From Candidatus Fluviicola riflensis (GTDB taxonomy: Bacteria > Bacteroidota > Bacteroidia > Flavobacteriales_D > Crocinitomicaceae): a stretch of 64,000 nucleotides of DNA. The translations under genes and the position numbers were made by a program. The notes beneath the pieces are model-generated. The model had not been told where the DNA came from and did no database searches. It saw only the letters and a list, made by a program, of their open reading frames with translations. Of the stretch, positions 44,593 to 51,835 are shown one piece after another. Numbering within the stretch: position 1 is the first letter of the stretch; each line of letters starts with the position of its first letter. The stretch lies in NCBI GenBank assembly GCA_002243285.1, contig CP022585.1, forward strand, positions 1,266,669 to 1,330,668. The letters run 5' to 3'.

Positions 44593-45772
44593 TTTCTGGT
44601 GGAATTTATTGGAAGTGAATCTGACGATGGTCCTATTCTGGTTGGTATTCCGAATGTTACGAAACCGGCTTTCGTTTGGTCAACAGCGGTTGAGTTTGTT
44701 AGCAATTCCGGCGCTTTCGGTGGTGACTTTACTGGTGAAAAACGGTTTGTCTGGCGGAGGTTTAAATGTTGTTTTTCCGGTGGTGGAATTGAAACCGGTT
44801 GTGGTGAAATCAGGAAAAGCTGCAATGAACCTTCAAGATCAATCTTGGTCATTAGAATTAATTTACTGGATCATTGCCGCACTTTTCACCTGCTGGATGT
44901 TCGTGCGGATCGGCCGGACAATTTCTCTATTTTTAACGAGCCAACGTTATTCTGCGAACGGTTTTTCATGGGTAGAAATCCCCGGAAAAGATTCATTTTC
45001 GTTCTTTCGCTGGATACAGATTCGTTCGGGGTTATCTGCTGATGATAAAGAAATTGTTCTGCAGCACGAATTAATTCATTCCCGAAAAGGGCATACGTTG
45101 GATGTGCTTTACCTCGAACTGGTGCATTGTTTTTGCTGGTTCAATCCATTTCTTCCTTTCCTCAAAAAAGACTTGGTTCATGTGCACGAATTTGAAGTGG
45201 ACCAACTCATGTACAATAAATACAACGTGCATTACATGCAGTTTTTACTGTCTTATTCCCTCGGAACTAGTTCATCATCATATCTATTAACCAATCAGTT
45301 CCTGACAAAACTCACACTGATTAAACGTATCAACATTATGAAACACACAGCTAAAAAAAGATGGGTACTTATGCTCGTATTGCCGTTGTTCGCAGGCGCG
45401 CTTACCCTTGTTTCGTGGACTTCTCAACAAGAGGAAGTTACCCGAAAAGTTGCAAAAACATCTGTAACGGATGAAACAGAAAAACCTGCCGAATTTAAAG
45501 GTGGAATGGATGCGTTGGTAACGTATATGTCAACCAATATTAAGTATCCTGAATCGGCTGCAAAAAATAAAATTTCGGGAAAAGTAATGACTTCTTTTGT
45601 AATTACCGAAACGGGAAAAGTAACCGATGTTAAAATTATGAGAGGCGTAAATGCAGACATGGATGCCGAAGCGAAGCGTGTTGTGGAAGCTATGCCTGAC
45701 TGGATTCCTGCTGAAAAGGGTGGTAAAAAAGTCAAATCTGAAATGATTCTTCCTGTTTCATTTCAACTATAA
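44585..45772 (+). CDS. M56 (BlaR1-like) membrane metallopeptidase fused to a TonB C-terminal domain
   Basis: 395 residues. Three to four N-terminal helices, then the zinc-peptidase core with HELIHSRKGHTLDVLYLELVH and HEFEVDQ (HExxH plus downstream Glu), one more helix (~255-275), and a periplasmic TonB C-terminal domain at ~300-395 (FKGGMDALVTYMSTNIKYPE...). The fusion is common in Bacteroidota. It lacks the penicillin-binding sensor of true BlaR1, so the signal is unknown; it probably controls BlaI. Confidence 0.93.
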   Translation: MTSFWWNLLEVNLTMVLFWLVFRMLRNRLSFGQQRLSLLAIPALSVVTLLVKNGLSGGGLNVVFPVVELKPVVVKSGKAAMNLQDQSWSLELIYWIIAALFTCWMFVRIGRTISLFLTSQRYSANGFSWVEIPGKDSFSFFRWIQIRSGLSADDKEIVLQHELIHSRKGHTLDVLYLELVHCFCWFNPFLPFLKKDLVHVHEFEVDQLMYNKYNVHYMQFLLSYSLGTSSSSYLLTNQFLTKLTLIKRINIMKHTAKKRWVLMLVLPLFAGALTLVSWTSQQEEVTRKVAKTSVTDETEKPAEFKGGMDALVTYMSTNIKYPESAAKNKISGKVMTSFVITETGKVTDVKIMRGVNADMDAEAKRVVEAMPDWIPAEKGGKKVKSEMILPVSFQL

Positions 45773-45783
45773 AGACAGCTAAA

Positions 45784-45812
45784 TAAGTGCGGTTGCCGGT
45801 TGACCGCACTTT
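45784..45812 (+). terminator. Terminator of the blaI/blaR1-tonB operon
   Basis: AAGTGCGGT (45784-45792), 9-base loop, ACCGCACTT (45802-45810) followed by TT and AT-rich sequence, 11 bases beyond the stop at 45772. Confidence 0.85.
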
Positions 45813-45871
45813 TAGTTTAATCTTATGCGCTCATATTTGTTATTCCGAAAATGGCAATTATTTTAGCCGGC

Positions 45872-46702
45872 ATGAAAATACTACTACTGCTAATTGGCGC
45901 CATCCTATTGCAAATCAACGTACAGGCACAATTTTTTGAGTTGAAGAAAACCTATACCGGTTCTCATTATGCATTTTCACGTTACGATCCATCCGGACTC
46001 AATCGTTTCGTTGTCGGTTTTAACGAAGCCTGGCGCAGCGATCTGAAAGAAGGTTTTGCCCAGTATAAAGGTGGCGAGCTTGGACTGACATTCACCACCA
46101 GCGGATTCCGTGTGATCTTCGGCAAGCGCGAGGATTTTAAATGGACAGCCAGTACGGATTATGCATTTGGTTTCGGGAAAGACAAAAACAAGGCTGAGTT
46201 CAACAATAACGTTGAGCAACTCATGGAAGTTCGCTGTAGCAAAAACCAGATCAATACTACATTTGGGGTTGCTTTAAAGGAAAGCAAAGTCTGGCTGGAG
46301 GGTTATCTGAGTACCAATCTTGCACGAGTGTTGATCCAGTATACAACCATTTACCCGAACGGTAACGAAAGCTACGGCTCCGAATACAAACTCAATGGAT
46401 TGTATAAAGGAACGATCAAAACCACCGAGTTGGGAATCCAAATGAGTTACAAACGCAAAAAGTATGTGTTTTACACACGTGCCATGTATCCGATTATCGT
46501 TTTAGGTCCGAATAAGGAGGAACGTAATTTTGTGGATAAACAAAACGGCCATGAAGATCCAACCGATTTTCCTTCGAATTACAACTATTACCTCAACAAT
46601 CCTTCGGCGTATGTGAGTGAGAATGGTCAGTTGAAATCGTCTGATTTTAAAGGACTTTCTTTCGGATTCGGGTTGTTGTATTTATTTGGAAAAGCTAAGT
46701 AG
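45872..46702 (+). CDS. Secreted or outer-membrane protein of unknown function
   Basis: 276 residues from ATG at 45872 (a longer frame starts at 45851 before the signal peptide). Signal peptide MKILLLLIGAILLQINVQAQ. The mature part is rich in aromatic and charged residues and has regular strands (FKWTASTDYAFGFGKDKN, GTIKTTELGIQMSYKRKKYVF, KGLSFGFGLLYLFG) ending in an aromatic residue pattern typical of a beta-barrel. The lipoprotein gene follows 7 bases later. Confidence 0.75.
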   Translation: MKILLLLIGAILLQINVQAQFFELKKTYTGSHYAFSRYDPSGLNRFVVGFNEAWRSDLKEGFAQYKGGELGLTFTTSGFRVIFGKREDFKWTASTDYAFGFGKDKNKAEFNNNVEQLMEVRCSKNQINTTFGVALKESKVWLEGYLSTNLARVLIQYTTIYPNGNESYGSEYKLNGLYKGTIKTTELGIQMSYKRKKYVFYTRAMYPIIVLGPNKEERNFVDKQNGHEDPTDFPSNYNYYLNNPSAYVSENGQLKSSDFKGLSFGFGLLYLFGKAK

Positions 46703-46709
46703 TAAGAAC

Positions 46710-47213
46710 ATGAATAGTAAACTGGCAATACTTGGATTATGCGTTGTAGCACTGCTGGCGTGTAATAAGGAAAAAAGAAAAATGAAAGGTTTGGTGGGAA
46801 ACTGGACCATCGAACAATCGGAACGGGCCATCATTTATTCGGATGGGACGGAAGAGATTTACGATGATATCTCCGATGCTGGTGACGTTGTGATTTCTGA
46901 GAATTCGGAAGATGAATCGGGTGAAACGAACCTGTTTACGTTTGATTATCGCGGTTATGGAAACGATACCATGAATATCAAAGGAATCTTATCCACCGAT
47001 GAGAAAAAACGTCGTTTGGTATTTGAAAATGCCTTGTGCGATTCGGGCAATTACTGCAATGTAATCTGGACGGTGGACAAATCGAAAAAGAACAAGCAGA
47101 TCTGGTCGGCATACGGCGTTGATTCTACATTTTTCTATCCGAGCAATAAATTTAATCCCGGTTCGGCCGATAATTGGCTGATGTGGCGGATTACTTTAAA
47201 AAGACAGAGGTAG
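46710..47213 (+). CDS. Small lipoprotein of unknown function (lipocalin-like size)
   Basis: 167 residues from ATG at 46710. The signal peptide ends with a lipobox (CVVALLACNK, Cys ~17). A beta-rich mature part opens with KGLVGNWTIEQSERAII, a GNW motif like that of lipocalin-like Bacteroidota lipoproteins. Acidic. Co-transcribed with the gene at 45872-46702. Confidence 0.75.
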   Translation: MNSKLAILGLCVVALLACNKEKRKMKGLVGNWTIEQSERAIIYSDGTEEIYDDISDAGDVVISENSEDESGETNLFTFDYRGYGNDTMNIKGILSTDEKKRRLVFENALCDSGNYCNVIWTVDKSKKNKQIWSAYGVDSTFFYPSNKFNPGSADNWLMWRITLKRQR

Positions 47214-47224
47214 TTCACTTTTTT

Positions 47225-47304
47225 AACCACATAGGTCACAATAGAGAACATAGATTTTAGACCGGATATTTTTATTGGGTTAGTGCTATGTTTCCTATGT
47301 GGTT
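47225..47304. repeat. CACATAG-type dispersed inverted repeat, copy 3
   Basis: AACCACATAGGTCACAATAG (from 47225) pairs with CTATGTTTCCTATGTGGTT (47286-47304). It lies between convergent genes, as does copy 2. Confidence 0.75.
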
Positions 47305-47333
47305 AATTTTGAATTTAGCCGAGTGGTGAGCAG

Positions 47334-48095
47334 TTAAAACTCAACCTCGCTCACATTCAAATCCACTTTATTGTCAATTCCAGGTAATCTTCCGCTTTCT
47401 GAAAACTGCCAGTGAATGACATCCTGATCGGACATGTATTGCGGTTCGCGGCTGTAAGCGGCAATCCAGAACTTGTATCCCGGGAATTTGTTTCGGAATT
47501 TGGTTTCGTAGAAACTTAGGGAAGTATAAATAATGGGTCTTCTGCCCGAAACGTGTTCTACTTCGGTGAGCCAGATCTTCATTTTGGCAATCAGGTCTTC
47601 GTCTGAAAAGCCTTCTTCTTCCACATCCAGCGCCGGCGGAAGGTCAATTTCGCGCTCGTCCCAGTATTTCAGGAAATGTTCAGCTTGTGGTCGCGGAGGT
47701 TTTTTGGTTGAAAAATAATGATAAGCCCCGTTAAGAACACCCATTTCGTTGAGCACTTCGCGGTTTCGTTTCCATTGTGTATCAACGTGATCAGCTCCTT
47801 CGGTTGCTTTGCAATACACAAAATCGATCAGCGTATCAAAACCTTTTTCCACGAACAATTTGTCCCAATCAATTGTTCCCTGGTGATGTGAAACGTCGAT
47901 ACCAACGCTGTTGTAGCCCGCGGGAATAAGCGTGCGGAAATGTTGTGGCGTTTCTTCTTTTGTTTCGGCGACATACCAGAAAAACACAAAGGCCATGATC
48001 CCAACCGGAATCAAGCCCCAAATCACCAGCTTTCGCCCGCTGGATTTCTTTTTACGCGATTTGGCCGTATGTGTTTTTTTGCGACGCTTTGCCAT
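47334..48095 (-). CDS. GH25-family lysozyme-like hydrolase
   Basis: 253 residues. A basic N-terminus and one membrane helix (~27-45) anchor it. The GH25 barrel follows: VGIDVSHHQGTIDWDKL (first catalytic Asp), FVYCKATEGADHVD, LDVEEEGFSDEDL (catalytic Asp-Glu) and VIHWQFSESGRLPGIDNKVDLN. It cleaves beta-1,4 bonds of peptidoglycan from the periplasmic side. Followed on the far side by the terminator of the dehydrogenase gene, so it is separately transcribed. Confidence 0.93.
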   Translation of the reverse strand: MAKRRKKTHTAKSRKKKSSGRKLVIWGLIPVGIMAFVFFWYVAETKEETPQHFRTLIPAGYNSVGIDVSHHQGTIDWDKLFVEKGFDTLIDFVYCKATEGADHVDTQWKRNREVLNEMGVLNGAYHYFSTKKPPRPQAEHFLKYWDEREIDLPPALDVEEEGFSDEDLIAKMKIWLTEVEHVSGRRPIIYTSLSFYETKFRNKFPGYKFWIAAYSREPQYMSDQDVIHWQFSESGRLPGIDNKVDLNVSEVEF

Positions 48096-48100
48096 GAGAG

Positions 48101-48131
48101 AAAAAACAAACTCCCCGAAATTCAGGGAGTT
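48101..48131 (-). terminator. Terminator of the 3-hydroxyacyl-CoA dehydrogenase gene
   Basis: AACTCCC (48109-48115) and GGGAGTT (48125-48131) form the stem. On the minus strand it is followed by GTTTTTT, so it ends the transcript just past the stop at 48138 and before the GH25 gene. Confidence 0.8.
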
Positions 48132-48137
48132 GTACGT

Positions 48138-49028
48138 TTATTTTTTGAAATTTGGAGCAACGATCAAATCTTTTGTTCCGTGAGTCCACGAATAGAATCC
48201 TTCGCCTGATTTTACCCCTTTTTTACCGGCCATTACCATGTTTACCAAAAGCGGACAAGGCGCGTATTTCGGGTTTCCGAAACCATCATGCAGGACTTCC
48301 AGAATGGCCAGGCAAACATCCAAACCAATGAAATCTGCCAACTGAAGCGGCCCCATCGGATGTGCCATTCCCAGTTTCATTACCGTATCGATTTCTTCAA
48401 CGCCGGCTACGCCTTCAAACAAGGTGTAAATAGCTTCGTTGATCATCGGCATAAGAATACGGTTGGCAACAAATCCAGGGTAATCGTTTACTTCAACCGG
48501 CACTTTATTCAGTTTGCGCGATGTTTCCATGATCAGGTTTGTCACTTCGTCAGAAGTGGAGTACCCGCGAATGATTTCAACAAGTTTCATCACCGGAACC
48601 GGATTCATAAAGTGCATCCCGATTACTTTATCCGGACGTGAAGTCACAGCGGCAATCTTCGTAATTGAAATAGAAGAGGTGTTACTGGCCAGGATTACTT
48701 CCGGACCGGTTGCAGCATCCAGTTGCTTGAAAATATTGAGTTTCAGGTCCACATTTTCTGTTGCAGCTTCTACCACCAATTCGGCATTTTTCACACCTTC
48801 TTCAATCGAAGTAAACGTGGTCAAATTAGCCAGCGTAGCTGTTTTATCGGCCTCTGTGATGGCTTCTTTTGCCACCTGGCGATCAAGGTTTTTAGTAATA
48901 GTCGCAATTCCTTTATCCAAAGAAGCCTGCGAAATATCAATCAGCGAAACGGTATATCCGAATTGAGCAAAGGTATGCGCGATGCCGTTTCCCATTGTTC
49001 CGGCACCAATTACTGCTACGTTTTTCAT
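48138..49028 (-). CDS. 3-hydroxybutyryl-CoA / 3-hydroxyacyl-CoA dehydrogenase
   Basis: 296 residues from ATG at 49028; an earlier in-frame start at 49097 would add a non-conserved tail. Rossmann motif VAVIGAGTMGNGIAHTFAQFG (~4-24), catalytic region IGMHFMNPVPVMKLVEII and the conserved end QLADFIGLDVCLAI. It uses NAD(P)H to interconvert acetoacetyl-CoA and 3-hydroxybutyryl-CoA or longer homologues. Length is that of the monofunctional enzyme (hbd/paaH class). Gene name not fixed. Confidence 0.95.
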   Translation of the reverse strand: MKNVAVIGAGTMGNGIAHTFAQFGYTVSLIDISQASLDKGIATITKNLDRQVAKEAITEADKTATLANLTTFTSIEEGVKNAELVVEAATENVDLKLNIFKQLDAATGPEVILASNTSSISITKIAAVTSRPDKVIGMHFMNPVPVMKLVEIIRGYSTSDEVTNLIMETSRKLNKVPVEVNDYPGFVANRILMPMINEAIYTLFEGVAGVEEIDTVMKLGMAHPMGPLQLADFIGLDVCLAILEVLHDGFGNPKYAPCPLLVNMVMAGKKGVKSGEGFYSWTHGTKDLIVAPNFKK

Positions 49029-49140
49029 CTGTAATTCAATTTTGGATACAAAGATAGTTTTCCGTTGGAAATAGGGAAGGGGCAGGTGGTTGATCATTGA
49101 TAAATGTTGAAGGAGATTCGTTTTTATCAGTGTTTACAGG

Positions 49141-49198
49141 GCCATAAGTGTTTTTAATCGCATCTAAGGCGGACAAACGGATAAGGAACGGATAAAAT
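49141..49198. repeat. TTTCTAACGGATAAAA dispersed repeat, copy 4 (interrupted)
   Basis: GCCATAAGTGTTTTTAA, then ATCGCATCTAAGGCGGAC, then AAACGGATAAGGAACGGATAAAA. The extra bases begin where those of copy 3 do, and include the GGCGGAC core of the short palindromes. Confidence 0.5.
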
Positions 49199-49249
49199 TA
49201 CACAGGAGAAATAATCTTCGTTATAGAACTAAATTTATATTCGATGAGC

Positions 49250-49281
49250 TTGATTTCAACTGAAAAATAATTCTATATTTG
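49250..49281 (+). promoter_or_regulatory. Promoter of the amine oxidase gene
   Basis: TTG (49250-49252), 21-bp spacer, TATATTTG (49274-49281). Start of transcription near 49288 leaves a leader of about 155 bases. Confidence 0.5.
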
Positions 49282-49443
49282 ATACAACCGTAAACTATTC
49301 ATGATGAAAACATTCACAGAGTCGAATTTTATCCTTAAAAAACGTTTTTAGTAATTAACGATCAGTTGTTGTAACATCCTGTTTATTTACGGTACTGTTC
49401 CACCGGAATCACCACTATTATTCACTTTTAAACACTATTTACG

Positions 49444-51336
49444 ATGAAACCAGGTATTACTTTTGATTGTCCGATCATCCCGAACGATCCGGCAAATTGG
49501 TTGCCCGCTTATCCCAATCCGGCCGATTTCAGGTTCGATTATTTTAAACTCATGCAAGGTTCCCCAGCTGGTATAGCCGAATTCCCGGGGACACTTCCCA
49601 AACGAAAAGTGGCTATAATTGGCGGCGGTGTAGCCGGAATGACTGTTGCGCGGGAATTATTCCGAAGTGGTTGCCAGGTCAATATTTTTGAAGCTTCGGA
49701 TAGAATTGGCGGACGTTTGTATACGCACAATAATCCGAATGGCGCCACCCAGGCGGGAATGGAAATGGGAGCGATGCGGATGCCGTTTTTTGCTGATCCG
49801 GATAGTAAAAACTCACTTTTGGGATATTACCTGAATTATGAAGTTGCCAAAACTCATCCGCTGAAATTTACCGCTTTCCCCAATCCTGGAGCGGCGATGG
49901 GTGGCACCGGTATTTACATCAACAGAGGTCATGGCCCGCGAATGGTGTATCCCAAACCACAATTGATCAACTGGCCGTATAAAGGCGTGCCTGATAATCC
50001 TGATCTGGCACTATTAACAGCGAAAGTAACTGAGTTCGGTAACAACTTTAACATTGCGAGCGGAAAGTACTACACTGTGTATGGCCCGGAATGGGAAAAG
50101 TGCTGGGACAAAATGGTTGCCTATTACGATGATTATACGTTTGGCGATCTGGTGGTTTTGAAAGCACTCAGCAAAGCTGAAATAGAGAAAAAACTAAGCA
50201 ACCTGGATACGTTTGATGGCGATCTTGGCGGAATGGGAATGACCCAGGAGCAATCTGATTTGCTGGCTACTATCGGTACCGGAGACGGAAGCTGGGGAGC
50301 ATTTTTCACCATTGCTGCTCTGTGGTTTATTCGATGTACGTATTTCGGATTCAGTACCAATCTGCAAACCATAGAAGGATTGTCGAACCCGGAAACATTC
50401 CCGAATCTGAAACCGCCATTTAAAGACAGCGCCGGCAAACCACTGGCAATTCCCAAATTCGAAGGTATTCAATCGCTAGCGGAGTACTTGTTTTATGCAC
50501 CTGCTCCCGGAACAGGAAAATCACTTTACGAAGGTGCCCGATTGTTTGTTTCCTCATCCGTTTCGAAAGTGATGAAAAAGAAGGATACCATTGAGTTGAC
50601 TGTAGGGCCTGATAACAGAAAACTTGAATACGATGAAGTTGTGATCACTACCACTCAGTGGGCGGCTGAAATGTCGATGCAGTTTGAAGGATTCCGCAAC
50701 GATTTACTTCCCCAGGCTAAAATCACGACCCAAAACACGCAGCACAACATTTCGAGCTGTAAGTTGTTTTTCCCACTTAAAGAAAAGTATTGGGAAAAGA
50801 AAGGAAATAAAATTCCGCAGATTATTGTCACCGATACGATTGTACAGGATTTGTACGGTTTAACCTGGGGCACGAAAAAAACGGATAAAGGTGTTGTACT
50901 TGCCAGTTATACCTGGGAAGATGATTCACTTAAATTGCTTCCGTTCGATGAAAAAGAACTGTCGCATATCGTCATGAAGAGGTTGCGCCAGATTACCATG
51001 GAAACGGTTGGGCAGGACATTACGGCTTATTTTGATCATACAAAACCGGTGACCATTCAATGGATCAAGGAACCAACTTACGTAGGATGTGCTAAATTGT
51101 ACCGTACGCGTAACCAGGATAGCAACATGCTTGATTTATCGTACAACCAGAATTACAGTGCAGAATCGAAGCTTTATTTTGCGGGAGAAAATTACAGCGT
51201 TGAAGGCGGCTGGACGGAACCTGCTTTGCGTTCCGGGCTTGATTGTGTGATGCAGTATTTTCACCACAACAAGGCAAAATTCAAAATGAAAGAGTTTGAT
51301 TTTGAGCGCGATTATCCGAAATGGCCGAAAAAGTAA
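49444..51336 (+). CDS. Flavin-containing monoamine / L-amino-acid oxidase-like protein
   Basis: 630 residues. The FAD-binding motif KVAIIGGGVAGMTVARELF is at ~56-74, with GRLYTHNN after it (GG-R-L). The C-terminal part LYFAGENYSVEGGWTEPALRSG is the FAD-binding end of the amine oxidase family. Longer than typical MAO. It has no signal peptide. Probably oxidises an amino acid or amine to an imine with H2O2; tryptophan-monooxygenase-like members are similar in length. Substrate unknown. Confidence 0.88.
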   Translation: MKPGITFDCPIIPNDPANWLPAYPNPADFRFDYFKLMQGSPAGIAEFPGTLPKRKVAIIGGGVAGMTVARELFRSGCQVNIFEASDRIGGRLYTHNNPNGATQAGMEMGAMRMPFFADPDSKNSLLGYYLNYEVAKTHPLKFTAFPNPGAAMGGTGIYINRGHGPRMVYPKPQLINWPYKGVPDNPDLALLTAKVTEFGNNFNIASGKYYTVYGPEWEKCWDKMVAYYDDYTFGDLVVLKALSKAEIEKKLSNLDTFDGDLGGMGMTQEQSDLLATIGTGDGSWGAFFTIAALWFIRCTYFGFSTNLQTIEGLSNPETFPNLKPPFKDSAGKPLAIPKFEGIQSLAEYLFYAPAPGTGKSLYEGARLFVSSSVSKVMKKKDTIELTVGPDNRKLEYDEVVITTTQWAAEMSMQFEGFRNDLLPQAKITTQNTQHNISSCKLFFPLKEKYWEKKGNKIPQIIVTDTIVQDLYGLTWGTKKTDKGVVLASYTWEDDSLKLLPFDEKELSHIVMKRLRQITMETVGQDITAYFDHTKPVTIQWIKEPTYVGCAKLYRTRNQDSNMLDLSYNQNYSAESKLYFAGENYSVEGGWTEPALRSGLDCVMQYFHHNKAKFKMKEFDFERDYPKWPKK

Positions 51337-51432
51337 GCTGAGAAGTACAGACAGTTTTTTAAGTTTGGTGAGTTTTTAAGCGACTCACCAAACTTAAAAA
51401 CTAATAAACTGATGAAACTCATGAAAACTCAA

Positions 51433-51825
51433 TCATCTCAGTTTCGAAACAAAAGCAATTAATTCGTCAAAGCTTTTAAACCAGGTAGCGCCGTTTATTT
51501 CAACCATTTTACCCACACTGAGCAACGATGTTTGTTGTACAGCCGAAAATTGCCGGCCATTCTCAGAATCTAAAAAACAAAAAAGGGTTTTTTCAGGGCG
51601 TTTATTCGAATCATCGATGACTTCAGCAATGGAATAAAAACCAGTCATGAGCGGCGTGATCACATACAGGCAATAATCGCAATTTTCACGCGCCTCCAAT
51701 TCACGTTCGTAATCTTCCAACGTCCATTCTTCCACAATCGGGTTGAAATAATCCGTTTTTAAATGGGGAATCAATTGATCTCTCCAGGTAGATTCATTGC
51801 AAGTACCTCCAAGGAATAATTTCAT
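51433..51825 (-). CDS. Nucleoside 2-deoxyribosyltransferase-like protein
   Basis: 130 residues. MKLFLGGTCNESTWRDQLIP, the YFNPIVEEW segment and CDYCLYVITPLMTGFYSIAEVIDD are the hallmark of the Nuc_deoxyri_tr2 family, with Glu68 in the place of the nucleophile. The fold is shared with TIR and SLOG-type NAD/nucleotide-processing proteins. It could cleave nucleosides or nucleotides, or sense an ADP-ribose derivative (inference). Last gene of the SLATT-TIR operon; 10 bases separate it from the TIR gene. Confidence 0.8.
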   Translation of the reverse strand: MKLFLGGTCNESTWRDQLIPHLKTDYFNPIVEEWTLEDYERELEARENCDYCLYVITPLMTGFYSIAEVIDDSNKRPEKTLFCFLDSENGRQFSAVQQTSLLSVGKMVEINGATWFKSFDELIAFVSKLR

Positions 51826-51835
51826 AGAGTGCGAA

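Larger units (their letters stand above)
49029..49443. other. Divergent intergenic region with repeat, promoter and a tiny ORF
   Basis: It holds copy 4 of the dispersed repeat (49141-49198), the promoter for the amine oxidase gene (49250-49281) and a 160-base leader. In the leader, ATG at 49301 opens a 16-codon ORF ending TAG at 49351 (MMKTFTESNFILKKRF). No other gene seen. Confidence 0.5.

Noticed and set aside
44224..45772. Beta-lactam resistance operon
   Set aside because: There is no beta-lactamase or PBP gene nearby and the BlaR1-like protein lacks a penicillin-binding sensor domain.
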